From: NORP181 sp047623555
Lineage (GTDB): Bacteria; Pseudomonadota; Alphaproteobacteria; Rhodobacterales; Rhodobacteraceae
Direction of reading: 5' to 3'
Assembly: GCA_047623555.1 (NCBI GenBank)
Contig: JBLHMP010000003.1
Location: 1 to 64,000 of the forward strand
DNA length: 64,000 nucleotides
Numbering within the stretch: position 1 is the first letter of the stretch; each line of letters begins with the position of its first letter. The position numbers and the translations under genes were made by a program. The notes below the pieces were generated by a model, which searched no databases, was not told the origin of the DNA, and saw nothing but the letters and a program-made list of their open reading frames with translations. Of this stretch, positions 18,410-27,134 are shown piece after piece.

Positions 18410-18985
18410 CTAGTTCATATTGGTTTCTTGGATCTGATCAAGGGCGGCATAGCCCTCGGGCAAATCAGTTTCATAAAATGTGTACGAAAGCGTGATCGTA
18501 TGCACATATTTTCCGTCACGGTCAGTCACAATTTCCGGGTCGACAAAGAAAGTCACCGGCATCATTGCCCGCTCGCCCGGTTGCAACAATTGTTCGTCAA
18601 AGCAAAAACACTGGATCTTATTGAAAAATGCGCCTGCAGAATAAGGCGTAACATTATAACTGGCGGCCCCTGCTACGGGGCGGTCTGTGGGGTTATAGGC
18701 CTCATAGAACGCCAATCCGGTTTCGCCAATCCGCATTTCCATCTCGCGTACCACAGGTTTGAATTCCCACGGCATGTCACGCGACAAAGAGGCGTCAAAG
18801 CGAATCGTTATGGTTTGGTCCAGAATTTCATCTGACTCGGTTTCAGCAACCTGCGTCACGCCACCAAAGCCGGTCACACTGCAGAACCAGTTGTAAAACG
18901 GCACCGAAGCCCAGGACAAAGCGCCCATCACAAAGACAACACTGACCAATTGGATCACGGTTTTTTTCTGGCCTGACATTCCCAT
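18410..18985 (-). CDS. ctaG: Cytochrome c oxidase assembly protein (Cox11 family)
   Basis: 191 residues. One N-terminal membrane segment (TVIQLVSVVFVMGALSWA), then a periplasmic immunoglobulin-like domain with the copper motif CFCFDEQLLQPGE. Cox11 delivers copper to the CuB site of subunit I. The start used is ATG 18985, which overlaps the TAA of the small upstream gene (TAATG); a second ATG at 18979 is possible. Followed by ctaE after 24 bp. Confidence 0.95.
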   Translation of the reverse strand: MGMSGQKKTVIQLVSVVFVMGALSWASVPFYNWFCSVTGFGGVTQVAETESDEILDQTITIRFDASLSRDMPWEFKPVVREMEMRIGETGLAFYEAYNPTDRPVAGAASYNVTPYSAGAFFNKIQCFCFDEQLLQPGERAMMPVTFFVDPEIVTDRDGKYVHTITLSYTFYETDLPEGYAALDQIQETNMN

Positions 18986-19146
18986 TAGTTCTGGCCCACT
19001 GCGGCAGGAAATTTAAACCCGTTGCTGGTGACTTTGACCACTGTCAGCCCAAAGATGATGGCGACCAGAAAGGCCAGCACCAGACCAAGGCCAACATTGC
19101 GGCTCAGCCGACGTTGATGTAATTCATGTGTTGGTTTCAGGCTCAT
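18985..19146 (-). CDS. Small single-pass membrane protein of the cytochrome oxidase operon (CoxF-like)
   Basis: 53 residues, MSLKPTHELHQRRLSRNVGL, then a hydrophobic segment (VLAFLVAIIFGLTVVKVT) and a short tail ending in GQN. It sits between ctaB and ctaG with both junctions overlapping: its ATG overlaps the ctaB TGA (ATGA) and its TAA overlaps the ctaG ATG (TAATG). A small protein in this position is common in alphaproteobacterial aa3 operons; its job in assembly is not established here. Translational coupling on both sides argues that it is a real gene. Confidence 0.85.
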   Translation of the reverse strand: MSLKPTHELHQRRLSRNVGLGLVLAFLVAIIFGLTVVKVTSNGFKFPAAVGQN

Positions 19147-20084
19147 GCCCAACCTCCCAGGCCAAAATTATGCAGGCCGACTTCGGCCAGGATCGCACCA
19201 AAATGTGCAAACAGATACCAAAGCGACAGGCGAAAAAACGCGCGTTCAGTGGCGAAATTATCGGCCTCAGACATGCCCTCGTCACGGCGCCAGATTTTCA
19301 CCGCACCCCATATGAACATGGCGTTTAGCATCACAGCCACCACCAGATAAAACGGCCCGCCAATGCTCGAGAACCCGGCGCCAATGGCCAGAATCGCCAG
19401 CAACACCGTATAGACAATGATATGCACCCGTGTGACACGACGGCCATGGGTCACGGTCAGCATCGGCACCCCCGCATCGTCATAATCGGAACGCATGAAC
19501 AACGCCAAAGCCCAGAAATGCGGCGGCGTCCACATAAAGACGATGGCAAACATCAGCCAAGGCTCAAACGACATCGACCCGGTGGCCGCAATCCAGCCGA
19601 TAACCGGAGGAAACGCACCCGCGGCACCGCCAATAACGATGTTCTGCGGGGTCAGGCGTTTCAGCCACATGGAATAGACGACGACGTAAAAGAATATGGT
19701 AAAGGCCAGCATTGCCCCGGCCAGAATATTGGTTGCCAGTGACAGCATGACCACGGAAAACACAGCCAGAGTCAGACCAAGGGCCAACGCCTCTTCGGGA
19801 CGTACTTTGCCCGACGGAATAGGCCGGTTTTTGGTTCGACGCATGATCCGGTCGATATCAGCATCCCACCACATGTTCAGCGCGCCCGAAGCGCCGCCGC
19901 CCACCGCAATGAACAGAATCGCACAAAAGCCAACCATCGGATGCACCGAAACCGGCGCCGCCAACAGGCCAACAAAGGCGGTAAACACAACCAATGACAT
20001 CACCCGCGGTTTAAGCAGGGCAAAATAGTCACCAAAGCTGGCTTCGTCTTCGTGGATATTGCTGGTGTAACTGGCGTCGCTCAT
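19143..20084 (-). CDS. ctaB: Protohaem IX farnesyltransferase (haem O synthase)
   Basis: 313 residues, with eight to nine membrane segments. The prenyl-diphosphate motif NMWWDADIDRIMRRTKNRPI is intact and the second Asp-rich loop appears as RSDYDDAGVPML. It attaches a farnesyl group to haem b to make haem O, the precursor of haem a for the aa3 oxidase. Lies between ctaC (83 bp upstream, with two palindromes between) and the small CoxF-like gene, with which it overlaps. Confidence 0.95.
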   Translation of the reverse strand: MSDASYTSNIHEDEASFGDYFALLKPRVMSLVVFTAFVGLLAAPVSVHPMVGFCAILFIAVGGGASGALNMWWDADIDRIMRRTKNRPIPSGKVRPEEALALGLTLAVFSVVMLSLATNILAGAMLAFTIFFYVVVYSMWLKRLTPQNIVIGGAAGAFPPVIGWIAATGSMSFEPWLMFAIVFMWTPPHFWALALFMRSDYDDAGVPMLTVTHGRRVTRVHIIVYTVLLAILAIGAGFSSIGGPFYLVVAVMLNAMFIWGAVKIWRRDEGMSEADNFATERAFFRLSLWYLFAHFGAILAEVGLHNFGLGGWA

Positions 20085-20102
20085 CAGTGTTTTCCCAATG
20101 TC

Positions 20103-20163
20103 AGGTGCGCAAAATGCGCCTCCTACGGTTTAGGTTGTGGGGTGCGCATTTTGCGCACCCCAC
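20103..20163. repeat. Pair of related palindromes between ctaC and ctaB
   Basis: At 20137-20163 a perfect 12-bp stem GTGGGGTGCGCA with a TTT loop; at 20104-20122 a second palindrome with the same core GGTGCGCAAAATGCGC. They form strong hairpins in the ctaC-ctaB intergenic RNA. No T run follows on the minus strand, so an attenuator, RNA-stabiliser or dispersed REP-like element is more likely than a terminator. Confidence 0.75.
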
Positions 20164-20167
20164 CTGT

Positions 20168-21016
20168 TTAGTTCGAGGCCACAGCGACTGGCTGTGCGGT
20201 TCCGGCATATTCCTCGATCGCGCCTTTCAGCCATTCGTCATAGACCTCTTGGCTGACCGCTTTTACGGTGATCGGCATATAGGCGTGATCCTTGCCGCAA
20301 AGCTCAGAGCACTGACCGAAATAGACGCCTTCGCGTTCAACATTGAACCACAGTTCCGCCAAACGGCCCGGAACGCCATCTTGCTTTACCGAAAACGCCG
20401 GGATGGTCCAGGAATGGATCACATCAGCGCCGGTTACCTGCATAACAATCGTTGAACCTACAGGCACAACAACGGCGGTGTCTGTCGCCAGCAAATATTC
20501 GTCCTCGGCATAGCCGTATTCGGCCAACTGCTCTTTTTCCAGCAGGAAGCTTTCAAAGCCGAACTCGTGATCCACATATTCATAGCCCCAATACCACTGG
20601 TTTCCGGTGACTTTGATGGTGATATCGGCTTTGGGTATTTCCTGCTGGTTGAACAGAACTGGCAGCGAATAGGCGCCAATGCCAATCAATATGATAATTG
20701 GCAGCACGGTCCAGGCGATCTCGACTGTCGTATGGTGGGTAAAGCTTGCGGGCGTTGGATTCGCCTTACGATTATACCGCACAACGATATACAGCATAAG
20801 CGCGGTCACAAACACACAGATCGCGGTGATGATCACCAGAATGAACCCGTCCAGCCATTGCATCTGGTGGGCCAGCTGGGTCGCAGGTGGCTGAAAGCCC
20901 ATCAGCCCGTCAATCGGCTTACCAATGACCTCAAGACCCTGCAGGCCGTCTTGTGCCATCGCGGGCAGGGCGGAAAGGGCGGCGAAAAGACCCGAGAGAG
21001 TCAAAGCATTCTTCAT
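20168..21016 (-). CDS. ctaC: Cytochrome c oxidase subunit II (aa3 type)
   Basis: 282 residues. A signal peptide (MKNALTLSGLFAALSALPAMA), two membrane segments (about residues 50-75 and 95-115) and a periplasmic cupredoxin domain. The CuA site is intact: His in DVIHSWTIPAF and GQCSELCGKDHAYMPI with both cysteines, His and Met. It accepts electrons from cytochrome c. First gene of the ctaC-B-x-G-E group; promoter lies in 21017-21195. Confidence 0.96.
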   Translation of the reverse strand: MKNALTLSGLFAALSALPAMAQDGLQGLEVIGKPIDGLMGFQPPATQLAHQMQWLDGFILVIITAICVFVTALMLYIVVRYNRKANPTPASFTHHTTVEIAWTVLPIIILIGIGAYSLPVLFNQQEIPKADITIKVTGNQWYWGYEYVDHEFGFESFLLEKEQLAEYGYAEDEYLLATDTAVVVPVGSTIVMQVTGADVIHSWTIPAFSVKQDGVPGRLAELWFNVEREGVYFGQCSELCGKDHAYMPITVKAVSQEVYDEWLKGAIEEYAGTAQPVAVASN

Positions 21017-21162
21017 GTTATGTCCTGATCGGTTGATCGCGTTATTCTTTTATTTCGGGTAGCCGTCACAAAACAGCAAAGCCCCATTGTCTTTGTTGAG
21101 GCTAAAAATCATATTCCGGCTATCAGATAAAGCCATAAGCTTGCGTCAAACGGACGCTTTTC

Positions 21163-21176
21163 CTGATTTAGATCAA
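21163..21176. promoter_or_regulatory. Candidate FNR/FnrL box
   Basis: CTGATTTAGATCAA matches the FNR dyad TTGAT-N4-ATCAA at nine of ten defined bases (read on the minus strand: TTGATCTAAATCAG). It lies in the 179-bp divergent region between ctaC (start 21016) and tldD (start 21196), 20 bp from tldD. It could mediate oxygen control of the oxidase operon; position relative to either promoter is not known. Confidence 0.5.
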
Positions 21177-21195
21177 AGAATGGGACCACGACAAC

Positions 21196-22617
21196 ATGAA
21201 ACATGCCGATTTTCGCCCGTTTGAGTCGGCTTTGCCGATGGATGAGACATTAAAAACACTGCAATCGGCGCTTGCGGGGGCCGATGATGGCGAATTATTC
21301 GTGGAACGACGCAAATCAGAGGCCCTAGTGTTTGACGACGGGCGCTTGCGCACTGCCAGTTATGATGCATCCGAGGGATTCGGTCTGCGTGCCGTGCGAG
21401 GCGAAGTCACCGGATACGCCCATTCAACCGATCTGTCCGCCGCCGCATTGACCCGCGCCGCCGAAACCGCGCGTTTGGCTGTTGGCGATGGTGGCGGTAC
21501 ATGGGCGGATGGGCCAAAACCCACCAATACCCGGCTATACACTGACGAAGACCCGATTTCGGGCCTGTCTTTCCCGGTAAAAATCGAAACCCTCCGCGAG
21601 ATTGACGCCTTTACCCGCGATCTTGATCCACGCGTGGTACAAGTTTCGGCAAGCCTTGCGGCGTCTTTGCAAGAAATTGAAATCCTGCGCGCCGATGGCG
21701 TGGTTGTGCGTGATGTGCGCCCGATGACGCGGATCAACGTGTCGGTGATTCTTGAACAGAACGGTCGCCGTGAGAGCGGCTCTGCCGGAGGTGGTGGCCG
21801 GATCGGCTTTGATGGGTTGATTGATCCGGCGGACTGGCAGGCCAAAGCCCGCGAAGCATTTCGCATTGCCACGGTTAATCTTGACGCCGTCCCAGCCCCG
21901 GCTGGCGTGATGGAGGTGGTTCTGGGCCCAGGCTGGCCCGGAATTTTGCTGCACGAAGCAATCGGCCACGGCCTTGAGGGTGATTTCAACCGCAAAGGCT
22001 CTAGCGCATTTGCCGGCCTGATGGGTAAACAGATCGCGGCGCGCGGCGTTACCGTTCTGGATGATGGCACCATCCCGGATCGGCGCGGCTCAATCACGGT
22101 CGACGACGAAGGCACCCCGTCACAGCGCAATGTATTAATCGAAGACGGAATTCTGGTTGGCCTGATGCAGGACCGCCAAAACGCCAGGCTGATGGGCGTT
22201 GAACCAACGGGCAACGGACGGCGGCAAAGCTTTGCCCACGCACCGATGCCACGTATGACCAATACCTATATGTTGGGCGGAGATGCCGAACCAACCGATC
22301 TGGTGGCTGAGATCAAGGACGGCATCTATGCGGTCGGCTTTGGCGGCGGTCAGGTTGACATCACCAATGGCAAATTCGTGTTCTCCTGCACCGAGGCCTA
22401 CCGGGTCGTAAACGGCAAAATCGGCGCACCGGTCAAAGGCGCCACCCTGATCGGGGACGGTGCCACCGCGTTGAAACAAATCCGTGCGCTTGGCAACGAC
22501 ATGATGCTGGACCCGGGCATGGGCAATTGCGGCAAACAAGGCCAATGGGTGCCTGTTGGGGTCGGCCAGCCAACTGTGCTGATGGATGGTTTAACTGTGG
22601 GCGGGTCCGCAACGTAG
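21196..22617 (+). CDS. tldD: Metalloprotease TldD
   Basis: 473 residues. The zinc motif HEAIGH (His253, Glu254, His258) lies in LLHEAIGHGLEGDFNRKGSS, followed by DGTIPDRRGSITVDDEGTP and ARLMGVEPTGNGRRQSFAH, all conserved in TldD. TldD normally works with TldE/PmbA as a cytoplasmic peptidase that unwinds and cleaves modified peptides; the partner is not in this window. Divergent from ctaC, as is common in this bacterial group. Confidence 0.95.
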   Translation: MKHADFRPFESALPMDETLKTLQSALAGADDGELFVERRKSEALVFDDGRLRTASYDASEGFGLRAVRGEVTGYAHSTDLSAAALTRAAETARLAVGDGGGTWADGPKPTNTRLYTDEDPISGLSFPVKIETLREIDAFTRDLDPRVVQVSASLAASLQEIEILRADGVVVRDVRPMTRINVSVILEQNGRRESGSAGGGGRIGFDGLIDPADWQAKAREAFRIATVNLDAVPAPAGVMEVVLGPGWPGILLHEAIGHGLEGDFNRKGSSAFAGLMGKQIAARGVTVLDDGTIPDRRGSITVDDEGTPSQRNVLIEDGILVGLMQDRQNARLMGVEPTGNGRRQSFAHAPMPRMTNTYMLGGDAEPTDLVAEIKDGIYAVGFGGGQVDITNGKFVFSCTEAYRVVNGKIGAPVKGATLIGDGATALKQIRALGNDMMLDPGMGNCGKQGQWVPVGVGQPTVLMDGLTVGGSAT

Positions 22618-22695
22618 AACCGGATCGTTGCCTGTGAAAGCGCGCGTCTGAATCTAATTTTCGGAAAACTTGCGATTAATCGGATTTGATTCATC

Positions 22696-22710
22696 ACTCG
22701 TTAACCGAGT
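22696..22710. promoter_or_regulatory. Palindrome with TTAACC upstream of dprA
   Basis: ACTCGTTAACCGAGT is a dyad with arms ACTCG and CGAGT, 38 bp before the dprA start. It contains TTAACC, the CtrA half-site of alphaproteobacteria. CtrA control of dprA is known in Rhodobacter capsulatus; here it is an inference from one half-site. Confidence 0.35.
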
Positions 22711-22748
22711 CGGGCCTAAACAGATGAGGCAATTAGACGGAGCTACGG

Positions 22749-23900
22749 ATGACCGAGGAACACATTTCTTCCACTCACCCCCCCACTCCACCCACCACGG
22801 AAGAAGATCGGTTCGCGTGGCTTCGTCTTTTGCGTTCGCGCAGGGTTGGTGTAGCAACATTTCACCGCCTCATGGCCGAACACTCAACAGCGCAGAATGC
22901 GCTTATGGCGTTGCCCGAAGTGGCGCGTGCTGCCGGAATAGACAGGTATGAAATATGCCCATCCGGTGTAATAGAGGCCGAACTCAAGGCCGCAAGGGCT
23001 GCCAAAGCGCAACTTTTGTGTCTGGGTTCGGCCGACTATCCCCAATCATTGGCTAAAATATCTGATGCCCCACCGATGCTATGGGTAATTGGCGATGTAT
23101 CGCTGTTGAACCGGCCACTGATCGCCCTTGTTGGCGCGCGAAATGCGTCGTCCTTGGGCACCCGTATGGCGCGGGCATTGGCGCATGATCTGGGCGGCAA
23201 GGGATTTACCATCGTGTCCGGGTTGGCCCGTGGCATTGATACAGCGGCCCATATCGCGGCCCTGAAAACCGGCACAATTGCGGTAATGGCGGGCGGTGTC
23301 GACGTTATTTACCCGTCCGAAAACACCGCTTTGGCGTATGATATTGCGCAACAGGGTCTGCGTGTTTCGGAACAAGCCATGGGCCAATCCCCGCAAGCGC
23401 GGCATTTCCCGACCCGCAACCGGATCATATCCGGTTTGGCGCAGGCCGTTATCGTGGTTGAGGCCGCCGCCAAATCCGGCAGCCTGATCACCGCACGCGA
23501 TGCATTGGATCAGGGGCGTGACGTGTTGGTTGTCCCTGGCCATCCCTTTGATGCCCGCGCCTCTGGCTGCAACATGCTGATCCGCGATGGCGCCACATTG
23601 GTGCGCAACGCCGACGATGTGATCGCCGCCCTTCCCGTTGAACAACCGGACCCCGAACCGCTTCAGGCCGACCTGCCGTTGCCAGTGCCGCAGAAACGGG
23701 CGCAAAAACGCACGCTCAGACAGACGGCGGCATTGCACCAACAGATTCTGTCCCGCCTCGGCCCGTCCCCGGTTGCCGAAGACCAGCTGATTCGCGATCT
23801 GGACGTGAGTGCCGGCAGCATCGCCCCGGCTTTGGTTGATCTGGAACTGGACGGTAAAATCTCGCGTCAATCGGGTGGCTTGTTGTCTCTGACCAGTTAA
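22749..23900 (+). CDS. dprA: DNA-processing protein DprA
   Basis: 383 residues. An N-terminal SAM-like helical region, then the Rossmann core: LVGARNASSLGTRMARALA, TIVSGLARGIDTAAHIAAL, HFPTRNRIISGLAQAVIVVE and SGSLITARDALDQGRDVLVVP; the C-terminal ~70 residues form the winged-helix domain seen in many DprA. It protects incoming single-stranded DNA and loads RecA during transformation or gene-transfer-agent uptake. A C7 tract (22778-22784) near the start is a possible slippage point. Intact. Confidence 0.94.
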   Translation: MTEEHISSTHPPTPPTTEEDRFAWLRLLRSRRVGVATFHRLMAEHSTAQNALMALPEVARAAGIDRYEICPSGVIEAELKAARAAKAQLLCLGSADYPQSLAKISDAPPMLWVIGDVSLLNRPLIALVGARNASSLGTRMARALAHDLGGKGFTIVSGLARGIDTAAHIAALKTGTIAVMAGGVDVIYPSENTALAYDIAQQGLRVSEQAMGQSPQARHFPTRNRIISGLAQAVIVVEAAAKSGSLITARDALDQGRDVLVVPGHPFDARASGCNMLIRDGATLVRNADDVIAALPVEQPDPEPLQADLPLPVPQKRAQKRTLRQTAALHQQILSRLGPSPVAEDQLIRDLDVSAGSIAPALVDLELDGKISRQSGGLLSLTS

Positions 23901-23903
23901 CGT

Positions 23904-24245
23904 TCAACCGCAGACATCGGAAATCACATCGTAGTAGTTCGGACAAAAAACAGCCTGGGAATACCAGACATCAGTCGCCCCCAACGCCCAATGCACCGCG
24001 ACCCAGGTCGACCCGGATTTTTGGTACAAGGCCTGTATCGGCATGCCATCAAAGAAATCCGGGTCAAGCGCTCGGCGCTGAAACCCGGGGTTGCTGCGAA
24101 GGTCAATGGGCTTGCCGCTGGGTCGTTGAACAGAGACCACTGCAAACGCCGACCGGGTTGCTGTCCCTCGCGCGGGCGCGCCCTAGTCTTGCACCGTCAA
24201 AGGGCCGCCGAACAGGACCACACACAAAAAAATGAAACCTCTCAT
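23904..24245 (-). pseudogene. Small secreted protein with amber codon just after its signal peptide
   Basis: ATG 24245 starts MRGFIFLCVVLFGGPLTVQD, a Sec signal peptide, and then meets TAG at 24183-24185 (codon 21). The same frame continues with no further stop through GAPARGTATRSAFAVVSVQR, LYQKSGSTWVAVHWALGATD and a cysteine-containing end (FCPNYYDVISDVCG) to 23904. The second half looks like a small SH3-like secreted domain, which I do not name with confidence. A CAG-to-TAG change would account for the break. A 78-residue product from an internal GTG (24140) would lack export. Convergent with dprA, 3 bp apart. Confidence 0.6.
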
Positions 24246-24397
24246 GCCTATTCCCTAACTTGAATTCCCCAGTTCAAAGGCACAAATTTCACATTAGTCA
24301 TGTGCCCAATCCGCACGGATTGACAATCTCCTATTGCACCCCACTTGTAGCGCAGCCATAGACCTGTTCAGCCCTGTTCCTCTTGAAAGTTATCTAA

Positions 24398-27046
24398 ATG
24401 CCTGTAGTTGTTGTAGAATCCCCGGCCAAGGCGAAAACGATCAACAAGTATCTTGGACCTGGATATACGGTTTTGGCGTCTTATGGCCATGTTCGCGACC
24501 TTCCGCCCAAGGATGGGTCGGTTGACACGGACAATGATTTCGACATGAAATGGGAAGTCGGCAGCGACAGCAAAAAACACGTCAAAGCCATTGCCGACGC
24601 ATTGGCGCTCGACGGCGAACTGATCCTCGCGACGGATCCGGATCGCGAAGGCGAAGCGATCAGTTGGCACCTGCAAGAGACATTAACCAAGCGCAAGTCG
24701 ATCAAAAAAGGCACCCCCGTCAGCCGCGTCACATTCAACGCCATCACCAAGGCCGCCGTGACCGAAGCCATGGCAAACCCGCGTCAGGTCGACATGCCAT
24801 TGGTCGAGGCCTATTTGGCACGCCGCGCTTTGGATTACCTCGTTGGTTTTAAACTTAGCCCGGTATTGTGGCGCAAACTGCCCGGTGCAAAATCGGCCGG
24901 ACGCGTGCAATCGGTCACTCTGCGCCTGATCGTCGAACGTGAAATGGAAATCGAGGTCTTTCGCAACCGTGAATTCTGGTCGGTCAAAGCGATGCTTGGC
25001 ACGCCGCGTGGTCAGGAATACGAAGCCCGCCTGACGTTTCTGGCCGGCAAAAAACTTGACCGCTATGATATTGCCGATGGCACCCAGGCCGAACTGGCGG
25101 TGCAGGCGATCACCTCGCGCGATCTGACCATCAAATCAGTTGAGGCGAAACCCGCCAACCGCAACCCGAGTGCGCCGTTCATGACGTCGACCCTGCAACA
25201 AGAGGCCAGCCGCAAATTTGGTATGGGAGCGCGCCAAACCATGAGCACGGCGCAGCGTTTGTACGAGGCCGGGCACATTACCTATATGCGGACTGATGGC
25301 ATCGACATGGCGCCCGAAGCCATAACCGAGGTGCGCACCGCGATCACAGATCGCTTTGGTGCCGAATATGTGCCGTCCAGCCCGCGCATCTATAAAAACA
25401 AAGCCAAAAACGCCCAGGAGGCGCATGAATGTATCCGCCCAACCGACATGACACGCGATGCGGCATCGTTAAAGTTGATGGAGGCGGATCAGCGCAAGCT
25501 TTATGATCTGATCTGGAAGCGCACGTTGGCCTGTCAAATGGCCGCCGCCCGGATGGAACGTACAACTGTTGATATCGCCAGCAGCGATGGCCAGATTGAG
25601 ATGCGTGCCACCGGACAGGTGATGTTGTTTGACGGTTTCCTGCGCGTCTATGAAGAAGGCCGCGATGATAGTGTTGTCGATGATGACGACCGTCGCCTGC
25701 CACAGATTTCAGTGGGCGAAATTGCCGACAAAAAATCCATCACCCCCGAGCAGCATTTTACCCAGCCACCGCCCCGATATACCGAGGCGACGCTGGTCAA
25801 ACGCATGGAAGAACTGGGCATTGGCCGCCCGTCAACCTATGCCAGCGTTGTCACTACGATTCAGGACCGCGAATATGTTCGCAAGGAAAAGAACCGGCTG
25901 ATCCCCGAAGATAAGGGTCGGTTGGTGACGGCATTCCTGCAGAATTATTTCCTCAAATATGTCGGCTATGATTTCACGGCGGGCCTCGAGGACGAGCTTG
26001 ACCAGGTCAGCGCGGGCAAGGCCAATTACAAGGATGTCCTTGCCAGGTTCTGGCGCGACTTCTCGGCGGCAATTGCGGAAACCTCTGAATTGCGCATCAC
26101 CGAGGTGCTTGAGAAAATCAACGACATCCTTGCGCCACACTTGTTTCCGCCAACCGAAGATGGTGGCGATCCACGCCTGTGTCCCAATTGCGAAATCGGT
26201 CGTCTAAGCATGCGCACGGCGCGGTCCGGTGGCGCATTTATCGGCTGCTCAAACTATCCCGAATGTCGGTACACGCGCGCCTTTGGCCCCCCCGGTGCCG
26301 AAGAAGATGGCGCGATTCCGCCCGACGGAAAACTGCTGGGCGAGGATCAGGGCGACGAAATTCGCGTGTTCAAAGGCCGGTTTGGCCCATATGTACAACG
26401 CGGTCCGATGACCGAAGAGATAAAAAAACCACCGCGCCAGTCGGTGCCAAAAGACTGGCCCGCGCAGGAACTTGAACTGGACAAGGCAATTATGTTGCTG
26501 TCCCTGCCCCGCGAAATTGGCCCGCATCCCGAAGATGGAATTATGGTTTGGTCCAACATCGGGCGCTATGGTCCCTACATCAAACACGCGGCCAGCACCT
26601 CTGAACGCGGCGGCACCAATGCCAACCTCGAAGGGCTGGACGAGGTATTTACTGTTGGTATGAACCGCGCAGTACAGCTTTTGGCCGAAAAAGTGGCCAG
26701 CCGTGGTGCGCGTGGTGTTGGCGCTAAAACCCTGCGTGAAATGGGCGAACACCCGGATTCTAGCGGACCTGTTAGTATCATGGAAGGCAAATACGGCGCC
26801 TACGTGAAATGGGAAAAGATCAACGCGACAATCCCGAAAGAGATCGAACCAGACGCGCTGACGATGGATCAGGCGCTTGAGTTGATTAACGTCAAGCTGG
26901 CCAAAAAAGGTACGCGTAAAAAAGCTGCGCCAAAGAAAAAGCCCGCCGCCAAGAAACCCGCGGCGAAAAAGAAGGCCCCGTCCAAGAAAACCCCAGCCAA
27001 AAAGACCAAGCCAGCCGATGATGGCCCTGACGTTATCGACAGCTAG
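24398..27046 (+). CDS. topA: DNA topoisomerase I
   Basis: 882 residues. Toprim domain with VVVESPAKAKTINKYLG and DPDREGEAISWHLQE; catalytic Tyr296 in GHITYMRTDGIDM; one C4 zinc finger (about residues 594-622, CPNCEIGRLS and GCSNYPECRY) followed by further topo C-terminal repeats (KGRFGPYVQRG, IGRYGPYIKHA, EGKYGAYVKWE). It ends in a Lys/Ala/Pro-rich tail (about 845-875) that binds DNA non-specifically, as seen in related bacteria. Relaxes negative supercoils. Own promoter in 24264-24397. Confidence 0.97.
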   Translation: MPVVVVESPAKAKTINKYLGPGYTVLASYGHVRDLPPKDGSVDTDNDFDMKWEVGSDSKKHVKAIADALALDGELILATDPDREGEAISWHLQETLTKRKSIKKGTPVSRVTFNAITKAAVTEAMANPRQVDMPLVEAYLARRALDYLVGFKLSPVLWRKLPGAKSAGRVQSVTLRLIVEREMEIEVFRNREFWSVKAMLGTPRGQEYEARLTFLAGKKLDRYDIADGTQAELAVQAITSRDLTIKSVEAKPANRNPSAPFMTSTLQQEASRKFGMGARQTMSTAQRLYEAGHITYMRTDGIDMAPEAITEVRTAITDRFGAEYVPSSPRIYKNKAKNAQEAHECIRPTDMTRDAASLKLMEADQRKLYDLIWKRTLACQMAAARMERTTVDIASSDGQIEMRATGQVMLFDGFLRVYEEGRDDSVVDDDDRRLPQISVGEIADKKSITPEQHFTQPPPRYTEATLVKRMEELGIGRPSTYASVVTTIQDREYVRKEKNRLIPEDKGRLVTAFLQNYFLKYVGYDFTAGLEDELDQVSAGKANYKDVLARFWRDFSAAIAETSELRITEVLEKINDILAPHLFPPTEDGGDPRLCPNCEIGRLSMRTARSGGAFIGCSNYPECRYTRAFGPPGAEEDGAIPPDGKLLGEDQGDEIRVFKGRFGPYVQRGPMTEEIKKPPRQSVPKDWPAQELELDKAIMLLSLPREIGPHPEDGIMVWSNIGRYGPYIKHAASTSERGGTNANLEGLDEVFTVGMNRAVQLLAEKVASRGARGVGAKTLREMGEHPDSSGPVSIMEGKYGAYVKWEKINATIPKEIEPDALTMDQALELINVKLAKKGTRKKAAPKKKPAAKKPAAKKKAPSKKTPAKKTKPADDGPDVIDS

Positions 27047-27134
27047 GAGCGTACGCCGCAGCGCGGCAATCCGATTGACTCTTTCCTGACCCCACGGCAC
27101 AACTAAGCCCAATACGGGATCAGGAGGGATTTCC

